In this document: one piece after another, positions 8,605 through 17,625 of the stretch
Layout of the letters: each line of letters starts with the position of its first letter
How positions within the stretch are numbered: the first letter of the stretch is position 1
DNA from: an uncultured Tenacibaculum sp.
GTDB taxonomy: Bacteria > Bacteroidota > Bacteroidia > Flavobacteriales > Flavobacteriaceae
Direction: 5' to 3'
Assembly: GCF_947498805.1 (NCBI RefSeq)
Contig: NZ_CANMLT010000004.1
Span: 124,001-188,000, forward strand
Length of the DNA: 64,000 bases
Made by a program: the position numbers and the translations under genes
The notes under the pieces: model-generated
Told to the model about the DNA's origin: nothing
The model's database searches: none
Seen by the model: only the letters and a program-made list of their open reading frames with translations

Positions 8605-8906
8605 TATACAAATGGGTTTTGTTGATTGCCTAAATAATAAATACCAAAAAGTAGTATACTAATCACTATGTACAGTCCCCAAGCTTTCCATCCATTTTTA
8701 AAAAGAAATGGTACAATTAATAGGGCACACCAAACAATAAAATGTGTATAAATAGAAGTAATAAGAACTTCTTTTGGATTGGGTAGCCATAAAGCTAAGC
8801 ACATGTGAAATAGTGCTGTAACAATATATCCTCCAATAATTCCTGCTGAAATTTTTGCAAACTGTTGAGCTGGAGATTTTGTTAAATGTTTTGAATTGGC
8901 GGGCAT
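8604..8906 (-). CDS. Small DUF3649-like membrane protein
   Basis: A 100-residue protein with three predicted membrane helices. The pattern AGIIGGYIVTALF near residue 18 and a central FIVWCALLIVPFLF with a following AW resembles DUF3649, a family found beside siderophore receptors and PepSY proteins in Proteobacteria. An upstream ATG at 9080 would add 58 residues, but these overlap the preceding gene and look like a shadow reading. The ATG at 8906 leaves an 8-base gap to that gene and is preferred. It overlaps the PepSY gene by one base. Function unknown, probably an accessory of ferric-siderophore reduction (inference). Confidence 0.65.
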   Translation of the reverse strand: MPANSKHLTKSPAQQFAKISAGIIGGYIVTALFHMCLALWLPNPKEVLITSIYTHFIVWCALLIVPFLFKNGWKAWGLYIVISILLFGIYYLGNQQNPFV

Positions 8907-8914
8907 AATTAGTT

Positions 8915-9250
8915 TTAGATAAGTGTAATGATTTCTACAATTAGAAAAAAAGTAAAGAGAATCAGTAAGCTTTTGTATTTTACAATTTTCAAAGGGGAGA
9001 AAATGATGAGTAGACTTAATGTTATCATAAGTACAATTAACCAAATCATAATGCCAGGCATAAGTCCTAAAGTTAGACAAGCAAGTATCAAAGAAATAAC
9101 TATAGATACAATACCAATTATTTTAGATTCTTTGTTGTGATCTTGTAGCCATTTCCCTAATCTTGTTTGCTCGTCCAATACAGCTTTTTCAGATCTGCTA
9201 TAGAGTGCAATACTTCCCAAGAAAATAATTAAAACAATGCTTGTAATCAT
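8915..9250 (-). CDS. Small DUF3325-like membrane protein
   Basis: An approximately 111-residue membrane protein with a hydrophobic N-terminus, a short hydrophilic loop (about 19-40) and two or three further helices. The arrangement TLGLMPGIMIWLIVLMITLS followed by a short basic segment resembles DUF3325, which sits next to DUF3649 and PepSY genes in proteobacterial siderophore operons. The open frame extends to a TTG at 9286. The ATG at 9250 with a purine-rich GAAAGA before it is the better start. Family assignment is by gene context plus helix pattern. No catalytic residues are recognisable. Confidence 0.55.
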   Translation of the reverse strand: MITSIVLIIFLGSIALYSRSEKAVLDEQTRLGKWLQDHNKESKIIGIVSIVISLILACLTLGLMPGIMIWLIVLMITLSLLIIFSPLKIVKYKSLLILFTFFLIVEIITLI

Positions 9251-9352
9251 TCTTTCTTTTTTTGAAACCACAAAACCCTTAGTCAAATTCTGACCAAGAG
9301 TTTTGGGTTGTTATTCAAATTGTTTTATACAAACGTAAACGTTACTTTTAAT

Positions 9353-12166
9353 TTAAAACTTTAATGTTACTGTACCTAAAACAGCTCTTGGAGCTTGTAC
9401 ATTTACTGTACTCCATCCTTTATAGTAAGTCTTATCAGTAATGTTATTCATCTTTAAACCAACTCTAACTTTTTCAGAGTCATAATATACTCCTGCGTTA
9501 TATATAGTATAGCTTGGTAAAGTAAAAGTTCCTGAAACAGCATTATTAATTGTTAAATGCTCAGAAGCTCCATTAAATCCAGCACCAAGACCAAATCTTT
9601 CTAAGAACGTTCCTTCAGGGAATTTATAATCTGCCCAGAAGTTATAGTTGTGTTGAGGTCCAGATTCTTCTGGTCTTCTACCTTGTAATTCTGGAACATC
9701 ATTTCCAACTTTAGGATCAAAAATAGGTTGACCTGTTAATGGGTTGAGTACTGGGTTTCCTGTAGCAGCATCTACTCTAGGTATATAGCGAATTGCAAAG
9801 CTACTATATGCATCTGTTACTTCACTTTCGTTATAAGCATAAGAAGCTCTAATGTTTAACCCATTAATTGGATTTGCATTTAACTCAAGTTCAATACCCT
9901 TACTTACCACTTCTTTAATATCAATTTGTGCAGTAGTTAATAAAGCTGTTGGGTCTGTTGTTGTAACATTGTTTGCTATAATATGGTAATATGAAGCACC
10001 TAAGTTTAATTTATCAGAGAAAATACTAGTCTTAATTCCTCCTTCAAACTGGGTAGCTTTTATTGGGTCAAAATTTTGTACATATGGGTCATTTTGAGAC
10101 ACTCCAGTATTTGGGTCTACCGATGTTAATGTAACAATAACAGGATCTTTATTTACAAATCCTGTTTGATAGTTACCAAAAACAGATAACTCATTAGGAA
10201 TTATTTGATACACTAAACCAGCTTTTGGAGAAAAAGTAGTTTTGGTATAATCATCATCTGATTTCGATGTATCACCATCTTGATCGAAATGATCAACTCT
10301 TAATCCTAAACTAACTGTTAATTCTGGAGTTACATTTAACACATTCGAAACATATGCAGCATAGGTTTTAGAGTTTGTTCTAATATCGTTAACTGGTACA
10401 TTTTGAAAAGCAGCTTCTAAACTTCCTCTATTAGTAGAATAAGCAGCATTAGGAGTAAATACGTTAGGAATAACTTCCCCTTGCGCAGTTAATAATGCAT
10501 CAAAGTACGGGAATCCGTTTAATTGAGTTCTAAGTTGATTTCCGATAGCGTTTAACTGAGGCACATTGTCAAGAATAGTTAGTAAACTATTTAAATGTGG
10601 AGTTTGAGTAATCGCTTGATTTCCATTTTGGTTTCTAGAGTGTTGAGATCTGCTTACAAAATCTAATCCTCCTACAAAACGATTTCTTAAATCACCTATT
10701 TTAAAATCTCCAATAAAATTCTGTTGAATGTTATAGTTTGTTGCATTTGCATTTCTCTTGTCGAAAATACGTGTAAATGCAGGAGAAGCAGATAATCTTA
10801 CTGCGTCATTAAGCATTGGCGAAATGATAGGGGTAACGATAGGCCCTAATGTAGGGTGTTGCATCAAAGGAGTTAATTGTGATAAACCTTGTAGTAAGCC
10901 AACTGCTCCACCATCAATGTTATATTGATAAAAACCTTTTGTTCTACCATAACTACTTGCGAAAACAGTTTGAGAAGTCCATTGATCTGAAAGTTTATAA
11001 TCTATTATAGATCTCGTATTAAAGTTTAATGTATTTAAAGCCACATCATTTGATGTAAATGATTTGTTAGGATCTACATTTAATTCAGCAACATTCGTTG
11101 GATAATTAATTGCAGGTGCGTTTGGAATTCCGCTTAAAAGAGCAGTTAATCTTCCTCTACCTAATCTGTTAACAAATAACATAGAAGGGTTTGTTTGAGA
11201 ATTTTTAGCAAATTCAAAACCAAAAGATATGTTTAAACGATTGTTTACTTTATGCGTAATAGATGGAGCAGCAAAAAATGTATTTCTGAAGCCAGCATCT
11301 TGGAAACTATCTTGAGTTAAATACGATGCATTTAATCTGAAGTATGTTTTCTTAGATTCAGATAATGGAGTATTGAAATCAACTGATAATCTGTTTAAGC
11401 CAAATGAACCAGCTGTGTAAGACACACTCCCGCCTTTTCCTTTAAAAGGTTTTTTAGTAACAATATTGATTAAACCACCTAAAGAAGTATCTGTACTACC
11501 AAATAATGTAGCAGAAGGCCCTTTTACAACTTCAATTCTTTCAATATATGAAGGATCTAATGCACTTAATGTAAAACCAGGCATACCATCTACTAGTTTT
11601 GGTTGCGTAGCAAAACCACGAACTGAGAAATATCCAGTTCCTTCACTTGGTGCTCTACCAGTAGCTTCCCATAATTTACTAATACCCGTTGAATTGTTTA
11701 AAGCATCTTCTAAATTTGTAATAATTTGAGATTCTAATATATCGGATGTGATCGTTGAGTATACTTGTGAGTTTTCTAAATCTTTTAAAGGTAATTTAGA
11801 AACATAAGCAGTCTTTTTACGAGAAAACTTATTATTTCTAGAAGTAATTTCAATTTCTTCTAATAATTCATTCCCTTCATTTAAAACGATAGCAATATTA
11901 TTTGCAGGAACAGTCGCATTTATCAATTTTGTCTTGTATCCAATATAAGACACTTCTAATATTTGACTACCTGTTGGAACATTTTTGATTTCAAATTTCC
12001 CATCGAAATCAGTTTGCCCTCCTTTTTCAGTTCCTTTAATAAGAATGTTAACTCCCACTAAAGGTTGGTTACTGTTATCAACAACAGTACCTGTTACAGA
12101 GCCACTTTGAGCTACTGCATTTACCATAGCTATAAAAAATACTATAGTTGTTAAAAACCTTTTCAT
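9353..12166 (-). CDS. TonB-dependent siderophore receptor
   Basis: A 937-residue outer-membrane receptor. The signal peptide ends near residue 19 (AVAQ). Next come a carboxypeptidase-regulatory-like domain (about 22-105), a plug domain (about 125-255, with SVRGF, RIEVVKGPSATLFGS and GGLINIVTKKP), and a beta barrel ending in Phe at the C-terminus. The plug pattern is that of TonB-dependent siderophore receptors (TIGR01783 type). It imports a ferric siderophore using TonB-ExbB energy. It leads the DUF3325-DUF3649-PepSY genes with a 102-base gap to the preferred DUF3325 start. It is a close paralogue of the receptor encoded just upstream. Confidence 0.93.
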   Translation of the reverse strand: MKRFLTTIVFFIAMVNAVAQSGSVTGTVVDNSNQPLVGVNILIKGTEKGGQTDFDGKFEIKNVPTGSQILEVSYIGYKTKLINATVPANNIAIVLNEGNELLEEIEITSRNNKFSRKKTAYVSKLPLKDLENSQVYSTITSDILESQIITNLEDALNNSTGISKLWEATGRAPSEGTGYFSVRGFATQPKLVDGMPGFTLSALDPSYIERIEVVKGPSATLFGSTDTSLGGLINIVTKKPFKGKGGSVSYTAGSFGLNRLSVDFNTPLSESKKTYFRLNASYLTQDSFQDAGFRNTFFAAPSITHKVNNRLNISFGFEFAKNSQTNPSMLFVNRLGRGRLTALLSGIPNAPAINYPTNVAELNVDPNKSFTSNDVALNTLNFNTRSIIDYKLSDQWTSQTVFASSYGRTKGFYQYNIDGGAVGLLQGLSQLTPLMQHPTLGPIVTPIISPMLNDAVRLSASPAFTRIFDKRNANATNYNIQQNFIGDFKIGDLRNRFVGGLDFVSRSQHSRNQNGNQAITQTPHLNSLLTILDNVPQLNAIGNQLRTQLNGFPYFDALLTAQGEVIPNVFTPNAAYSTNRGSLEAAFQNVPVNDIRTNSKTYAAYVSNVLNVTPELTVSLGLRVDHFDQDGDTSKSDDDYTKTTFSPKAGLVYQIIPNELSVFGNYQTGFVNKDPVIVTLTSVDPNTGVSQNDPYVQNFDPIKATQFEGGIKTSIFSDKLNLGASYYHIIANNVTTTDPTALLTTAQIDIKEVVSKGIELELNANPINGLNIRASYAYNESEVTDAYSSFAIRYIPRVDAATGNPVLNPLTGQPIFDPKVGNDVPELQGRRPEESGPQHNYNFWADYKFPEGTFLERFGLGAGFNGASEHLTINNAVSGTFTLPSYTIYNAGVYYDSEKVRVGLKMNNITDKTYYKGWSTVNVQAPRAVLGTVTLKF

Positions 12167-12306
12167 TGTTTTAATTTAGATTTAATAAGATTAATAGTTT
12201 AAAAAACGGCACAAAGATATTTAGCAAAACATTAACAACAAAGTTTATTTAGATTTATTTTAAATAAAAATAAGTAAAGTCTAAAATAGTAGCTTGTTAT
12301 GTATAA

Positions 12307-12336
12307 AAAAACTCTGAACACATGGTTCAGAGTTTT
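12307..12336 (-). terminator. Rho-independent terminator of the upstream receptor gene
   Basis: An 11-bp stem built on CTCTGAAC and GTTCAGAG with a 5-base loop. On the minus strand it is followed by a run of T. It separates the two receptor genes into different transcripts. The rest of the 211-base gap is AT-rich and shows no gene. Confidence 0.85.
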
Positions 12337-12377
12337 AGGTTTGGTCAATTATTATTAATTCAAAAAATTAATCTAAT

Positions 12378-14783
12378 CTAGAACTTGTAGGTTAGTGAAC
12401 CGTAAAAAGCTCTTGGTTGTTGAGGTGTAACTGTACTCCATCCTTTGTAATACGTTTCGTTGGTGAAGTTGTTTACATTTACACTTGCTCGAATTTTATC
12501 GTTTTCATAGTATACTGCAGCATTGAATACTGTATATGCTGGAAGAATAAACTCTCCTGATATTGGATAGTTTTCCATTGTGTTAAAATCGCTAGCACCA
12601 TTAAACCCTCCAGAAACTCCAAAGTTTTTAAGAGTTCCTTGTCCGAACTTATAATCTGCCCAGAAGTTATAGTTAAATTTAGCTCCAGCTTCTCCAAATC
12701 GATTTCCGATAATTGCTGGATTTGAAGCAGATTCTAATATTTCAGAATCATTATAACTAAATCCTCCTCTAAGGTTTAATCCATTAATTGGATTTGCATT
12801 TGCTTCAATTTCAATACCCTGACTTCGTACTTTACCATCTTGTGTTTTAGTAGGTCCAAAACCAATAATTTTATCACTTACTAGAATGTTATAATAACTT
12901 ACTGTAGCTTCTAATTTATTGTTGAATAAGTTCGTTTTAACCCCTGTTTCAAATTGATTGGCTCTTTCTAAATCAAATGATAATAATCGTGTTCCAGCTG
13001 CTGGGTTGTTAGCATCTATTAAGGTTAATTCTGGATTAACATAAGAGAATCCGTTTTGATAGTTTGCAAAAACAGAAACCTTATTTAAAATTGGTTGATA
13101 AACAACTCCAAATTTTGGTGAGAATGTTGATTTTGTGTATTCTGTTTGATCATCTTGTGGATTGTTTTTGTCACCCTCATAATCAAAACGATCATAACGA
13201 ACACCAGCCATAAAAGATAACTGAGGTGAAATGTTTACTACGTTTGAAATGTACGCTCCTAAGATATTCTGATTTACATCAGTATTTACATTGCCGGCAT
13301 TGGCTAATGCCAAGTTTATATTAGCTCTGTTAATAGGTAGGTTGGCAAATCCTAACGCTGCAGGAACAGGTATTACTTGTCCTTGTGGGTTTACCACATG
13401 TATTCCTCTCCAGTTTGAACTTTTATCAATTGTTTGAGATTCTAAATAATCAGCACCAACTACTAATCTGTTTCTAAAATCTCCAATTTTAAAATCTCCT
13501 GTAAAGTTTTGTTGCAAGTTCAATGTGTTGGTTTCTGCATTGGTGTTTTGAGCATATAAACCAAACATATCTGCTTGTAAGTTATATAAATACGTATAGT
13601 ACCCTTGAGACTTTGCATTACCACCTGCAATAATTGTTTGAGAAGACCAGTTGTCTGTTATTTTATAGGCTATTTCTCCACGATAGTTCTGAGTTGGGTT
13701 TTTAATAGAAACATCATCATTTGTTAACGATAAATCTGTATTATAATTTAACTCACTAATGTTTTTAAATGTTAATGGAGCTGCTCTATTTAGGAACAAG
13801 AAAACTTGATTTGTTTGATCTGTTGAAGATAACTCATAACTTAGGTTAAGGGTTAACTTATCATTTACTTGATACGAAATTGCTGGAGCAATAAAATGTG
13901 ATTTTCTAAATCCAGCATCTTGAAAGCTATCTTCAGATTGGAATCCAGCATTTAAGCGCAATGAGAATTTTTTGCTTTCATCAGTTGTGTTAATATCAGC
14001 AGTAAGTTTTTTAAAACCAAATGAACCAGCACCAACAGAAATGTTACCTCCGGTTCCTTTAAAAGGTTTTTTAGTAACAATGTTAATAAGACCACCATAA
14101 GAAGTTACTGTACTTCCAAATAAAGTTGCAGAAGGCCCTTTGATTACTTCTACGCGTTCAACATTAGAAGGGTTGATAAAACCATTGGTAATACCAGGCA
14201 TACCATTTACCAACTGTGGTTGAACTGAGAAACCTCTAACTGAATAATATCCAGCACCATCTCCACTTCTACCTGTTGATGGCCATAACTGATCGACACC
14301 AACGGCATTTTTTAAAGCGTCTGAGAAGTTTGTAACATTTTGAGAAACTAAAAGCTGATTGGTAATGGTACTATACACCTGTGAGTTTTCAATATTTCTC
14401 AAAGGAAGTTTAGAAACATAAGCAGTCTTCTTTCTTGAAAACTTGTTTTTTCTATCGGTATCAATTACAACTTCCTGTAATAGTTCATTCCCTTCAAACA
14501 TAACTATGTTTATGTTTTGTTGAGGAATGGTCACGTTAATAGTTTTGGTTTTAAAACCGACATAGGATATCACAAGAGATGCTTGTTCTCCTTCAGTTAA
14601 ATTGGAAATTTCAAAATTTCCATCAATATCGGTTTGCGTACCGATTTGCGAATTTTTAAGTAGCACAGTAACTCCCGTTAAGGGGTTATTGTTGTTGTCG
14701 AATATTTTACCACTAACTAGCGAATTTTGAGCTGTTATTGCCAATGTAGTAAGTAGAAATATGGCTAGTATAACTCTCTTCAT
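12378..14783 (-). CDS. TonB-dependent siderophore receptor, paralogue of the next gene
   Basis: An 801-residue receptor with signal peptide (to about residue 19, AITAQ), a carboxypeptidase-regulatory-like domain (22-105), a plug (about 125-255, RVEVIKGPSATLFGS) and a barrel ending in Phe. It shares with the 9353-12166 protein the exact stretch NKFSRKKTAYVSKLPL and NSQVYSTIT at the domain-plug junction, and a nearly identical C-terminal part (YYKGWSTV). The two look like a tandem duplication followed by divergence, especially in extracellular loops: this barrel is about 136 residues shorter. It has its own terminator and a separate promoter region, so it may be regulated alone. A second ferric form or a related foreign siderophore is a possible substrate (inference). 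Confidence 0.92.
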   Translation of the reverse strand: MKRVILAIFLLTTLAITAQNSLVSGKIFDNNNNPLTGVTVLLKNSQIGTQTDIDGNFEISNLTEGEQASLVISYVGFKTKTINVTIPQQNINIVMFEGNELLQEVVIDTDRKNKFSRKKTAYVSKLPLRNIENSQVYSTITNQLLVSQNVTNFSDALKNAVGVDQLWPSTGRSGDGAGYYSVRGFSVQPQLVNGMPGITNGFINPSNVERVEVIKGPSATLFGSTVTSYGGLINIVTKKPFKGTGGNISVGAGSFGFKKLTADINTTDESKKFSLRLNAGFQSEDSFQDAGFRKSHFIAPAISYQVNDKLTLNLSYELSSTDQTNQVFLFLNRAAPLTFKNISELNYNTDLSLTNDDVSIKNPTQNYRGEIAYKITDNWSSQTIIAGGNAKSQGYYTYLYNLQADMFGLYAQNTNAETNTLNLQQNFTGDFKIGDFRNRLVVGADYLESQTIDKSSNWRGIHVVNPQGQVIPVPAALGFANLPINRANINLALANAGNVNTDVNQNILGAYISNVVNISPQLSFMAGVRYDRFDYEGDKNNPQDDQTEYTKSTFSPKFGVVYQPILNKVSVFANYQNGFSYVNPELTLIDANNPAAGTRLLSFDLERANQFETGVKTNLFNNKLEATVSYYNILVSDKIIGFGPTKTQDGKVRSQGIEIEANANPINGLNLRGGFSYNDSEILESASNPAIIGNRFGEAGAKFNYNFWADYKFGQGTLKNFGVSGGFNGASDFNTMENYPISGEFILPAYTVFNAAVYYENDKIRASVNVNNFTNETYYKGWSTVTPQQPRAFYGSLTYKF

Positions 14784-15112
14784 TTGTTTTTATTTAGATT
14801 TGTTAAAAATAATTAAGCAACAAATGTATGTTAGAGAAAACAATTCAGCAACATTTATTTAGATTAAATTTAAATAAATAAATTTTTGAAATTGATATAA
14901 AGGAATACCATTTTTAAAATCTGTATATTTGTAAGACAACAACTAAATGCTTAAATAATGTATTGGCTAGGTCTTTTAGCACATTTGAAATTTATGATTA
15001 AGCGAAATCCTGAGTAATGGTACTTACCTTGTTAAGTAGTTAAGGATGTAGCAACTTTCTTGTCTTAGAAGATTGTAACATTATTTTATAAATTCATTTA
15101 TTACATTAAGTT
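14784..15112. other. Intergenic region between receptor and hmgA with candidate structured leader
   Basis: This 329-base gap has no coding frame. It must hold two divergent promoters. A TATATTTG box at 14924-14931 fits the Bacteroidota -7 element for hmgA, although no clear -33 TTG is at the right distance. That would give a leader of about 175 nt. Within it, TAAGACAA (14932-14939) is complementary to TTGTCTTA (15060-15067), and ATCCT (15007-15011) to AGGAT (15043-15047), as in nested helices. This may be a regulatory RNA leader. The complementarity is short enough to be chance. Confidence 0.4.
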
Positions 15113-16270
15113 ATGCCTTTTTATCATAAATTAGGAAAAATACCACCTAAACGTCACACACAATTCCGCAAAGAGAACGGAAGTTTATATTACGAACAAT
15201 TGTTTGGTACTATTGGTTTTGATGGGATGTCGACCAATTCTTACCACGAATTTAGACCAACAATGGTTAAGGAAATTCGTAAGCAATATTCAGTTGCTCC
15301 AAAAGTGGCGAAAGCAAATAATATACAATCTTATCGTTTTAGAGGATTTCAAGTACCTCCTCAAAATGATTATTTAGAGAGTAGAAAAGTAGTATTAACA
15401 AATTCAGATTGTAATATTATTTTATCTGCTCCAAAAGAGTCTACCAAAGATTATTTTTATAAAAATACTGATGCAGATGAAGTAATTTTTGTTCATAGAG
15501 GAACAGGGAAATTACGTACTATGTATGGTAATTTAGATTTTAAATACGGAGATTATTTAGTAATTCCTCGTGGAATGATTTATAAACTTGATTTTGATAC
15601 TGAAGAAAATCGTTTGTTTATAGTTGAATCATACCGCCCGGTATATACACCCAAAAGATATCGTAATTGGTTCGGACAATTATTAGAACACTCTCCATTT
15701 TGTGAGCGTGATATCCGTAGACCAGAAGAATTAGAAACCTATAACGAAAAAGGAGACTTTTTAATTAAAGTAAAGAAACAAGATGAAATCATTGAAATGG
15801 TATATGCTTCTCATCCTTTTGATGTAGTAGGATATGATGGATATAATTATCCGTATGCATTTTCAATTCACGATTTTGAACCAATAACTGGTCGTGTGCA
15901 TCAACCACCACCAGTACACCAAACATTTGAAACAGATGCGTTTGTTATCTGTAGTTTTGTTCCTAGATTATACGATTATCATCCAGATGCTATTCCAGCA
16001 CCTTACAATCATAGTAATATTGATTCTGATGAGGTATTGTATTATGTAGATGGAGACTTCATGAGTAGAAATGATATTGATGCTGGACATATTTCATTGC
16101 ATCCAGCAGGAATTCCTCATGGTCCTCATCCAGGAGCAACAGAGAGAAGTATAGGAGAAACAGTTACCGAAGAATTAGCAGTGATGGTTGATACATTCAA
16201 ACCATTAAAAGTAACTGAAGAAGCAATGAAAATAGCCGATGAAGATTATTACAAATCTTGGTTAGAATAA
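15113..16270 (+). CDS. hmgA: Homogentisate 1,2-dioxygenase
   Basis: A 385-residue cupin-fold iron dioxygenase that opens homogentisate to maleylacetoacetate in tyrosine catabolism. The bacterial-type metal region is clear: HSNIDSDEVLYY supplies His and Glu ligands, and HPAGIPHGPHPG supplies the other His. The N-terminus FYHKLGKIPPKRHTQFR is typical of the shorter bacterial form (~385 rather than ~445 residues). It is followed 20 bases later by hpd, which makes its substrate, so the two form a catabolic operon. The next enzymes (maleylacetoacetate isomerase, fumarylacetoacetase) are not in the window. Loss of this step usually leads to brown pyomelanin. Confidence 0.95.
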   Translation: MPFYHKLGKIPPKRHTQFRKENGSLYYEQLFGTIGFDGMSTNSYHEFRPTMVKEIRKQYSVAPKVAKANNIQSYRFRGFQVPPQNDYLESRKVVLTNSDCNIILSAPKESTKDYFYKNTDADEVIFVHRGTGKLRTMYGNLDFKYGDYLVIPRGMIYKLDFDTEENRLFIVESYRPVYTPKRYRNWFGQLLEHSPFCERDIRRPEELETYNEKGDFLIKVKKQDEIIEMVYASHPFDVVGYDGYNYPYAFSIHDFEPITGRVHQPPPVHQTFETDAFVICSFVPRLYDYHPDAIPAPYNHSNIDSDEVLYYVDGDFMSRNDIDAGHISLHPAGIPHGPHPGATERSIGETVTEELAVMVDTFKPLKVTEEAMKIADEDYYKSWLE

Positions 16271-16290
16271 CAAAAACAACAAACAACATC

Positions 16291-17451
16291 ATGAGTAAAG
16301 AAATAAAATCAGTAAACTACGGTTTAGAAAAAATATTTGAAGGAGCACAAGACTTCTTACCACTTTTAGGAACAGATTATGTAGAGTTTTATGTAGGAAA
16401 TGCAAAACAAGCAGCGCATTTTTATAAAACAGCATTCGGATTTCAATCGCACGCATATCGCGGATTAGAAACAGGAGCAACAGATTCTGTAAGTTATGTC
16501 TTAACCCAAGACAAAATCAAATTAATGCTTACGACTCCATTAAACAGTAAATCACCAATTAATGATCATATAGTAAAACATGGTGATGGGGTAAAAGTTG
16601 TTGCGCTTTGGGTAGAAGATGCAAGACAGGCATATAAAGAAACTACTTCTCGTGGAGCAAAATCGTATATGGAGCCTACAGTTGAAACAGATGAGCATGG
16701 AGAGGTTGTTAGAGCAGGAATTTATACCTACGGAGAAACAGTACATATGTTCGTAGAACGTAAAAACTATAATGGAGCTTTTTTACCAGGGTTTCAAAAG
16801 TGGGAATCAGATTATAATCCACCAGCAGCAGGTTTAAAGTATATTGACCATATGGTTGGAAATGTTGGCTGGAATCAAATGGATGTTTGGGTAAAATGGT
16901 ATGAAGATGTAATGGGGTTTGAAAACTTTTTATCATTCGATGATAAACAAATCCATACAGAGTATTCTGCATTAATGAGTAAGGTAATGTCTAACGGAAA
17001 TGGTAGGATTAAATTTCCAATAAATGAGCCAGCTAAAGGTAAAAAACGTTCTCAAATTGAAGAGTATTTAGATTTTTACGAAGGAGCAGGAGTACAACAT
17101 ATTGCAGTTGCAACTGATGATATAATTAAAACTGTAACTCAGTTACGTTCTAATGGAGTAGAGTTTTTATCGACTCCTCCAGAAGAATACTATAAAGCAG
17201 TTCCTGGGAGATTAGAAGAATTTAGTCATGAACTAAGAGAAGATATCGAAAAATTAAAAGGTTTAGGTATCATGATCGATGCAGATGAAGAAGGTTATTT
17301 ATTACAAATCTTTACAAAACCTGTAGAGGATAGACCAACATTATTCTTCGAAATCATTCAAAGAATGGGAGCACGTGGTTTTGGAGCAGGAAACTTCAAA
17401 GCATTGTTCGAGTCAATTGAAAGAGAACAACAATTAAGAGGAACACTATAG
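16291..17451 (+). CDS. hpd: 4-Hydroxyphenylpyruvate dioxygenase
   Basis: A 386-residue protein converting 4-hydroxyphenylpyruvate to homogentisate with loss of CO2. It has two vicinal-oxygen-chelate halves. The iron ligands are visible in the C-terminal half: His in YIDHMVGN (about 187), His in VQHIAVAT (about 270) and Glu in FFEIIQR (about 352). The family's C-terminal RGFGAGNFKALFESIEREQ closes the active site. The frame is open 33 bases further upstream from a GTG that overlaps hmgA. The ATG at 16291, 20 bases after the hmgA stop, fits the family's N-terminus. It is co-transcribed with hmgA and ends before a terminator. Confidence 0.95.
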   Translation: MSKEIKSVNYGLEKIFEGAQDFLPLLGTDYVEFYVGNAKQAAHFYKTAFGFQSHAYRGLETGATDSVSYVLTQDKIKLMLTTPLNSKSPINDHIVKHGDGVKVVALWVEDARQAYKETTSRGAKSYMEPTVETDEHGEVVRAGIYTYGETVHMFVERKNYNGAFLPGFQKWESDYNPPAAGLKYIDHMVGNVGWNQMDVWVKWYEDVMGFENFLSFDDKQIHTEYSALMSKVMSNGNGRIKFPINEPAKGKKRSQIEEYLDFYEGAGVQHIAVATDDIIKTVTQLRSNGVEFLSTPPEEYYKAVPGRLEEFSHELREDIEKLKGLGIMIDADEEGYLLQIFTKPVEDRPTLFFEIIQRMGARGFGAGNFKALFESIEREQQLRGTL

Positions 17452-17476
17452 GAATATAGTTCAATTAATAAAAGTC

Positions 17477-17521
17477 AAAAGCCAAGAATCAAAACATATA
17501 TGTTGCGTTTCTTGGTTTTTA
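17477..17521 (+). terminator. Imperfect terminator hairpin after hpd
   Basis: AAAAGCCAAGAA pairs with TTCTTGGTTTTT (one G-T pair), with an inner AACATA/TATGTT stem, and ends in a T run. It closes the hmgA-hpd transcript. Confidence 0.75.
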
Positions 17522-17568
17522 GGTATAAAAGATGGATCGATATTTAAATATAAAATCTCCCTTCTCAT

Positions 17569-17600
17569 AAAATTCACCTTAGAAACAAAAAGTGAATTTT
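17569..17600 (+). repeat. Perfect 9-bp inverted repeat in the kynA leader
   Basis: AAAATTCAC and GTGAATTTT flank a 14-base A-rich loop, ending 25 bases before the kynA start codon. No T run follows, so it is not a plain terminator. It may be an operator or a leader stem-loop. Confidence 0.4.
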
Positions 17601-17625
17601 AAACCTATTTTTAATAAACAAAACA

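Noticed and set aside
8604..9080. A longer 158-residue version of the DUF3649-like protein
   Set aside because: The extra 58 residues lie inside the upstream membrane-protein gene in another frame and look like shadow sequence. The ATG at 8906 gives a clean junction.
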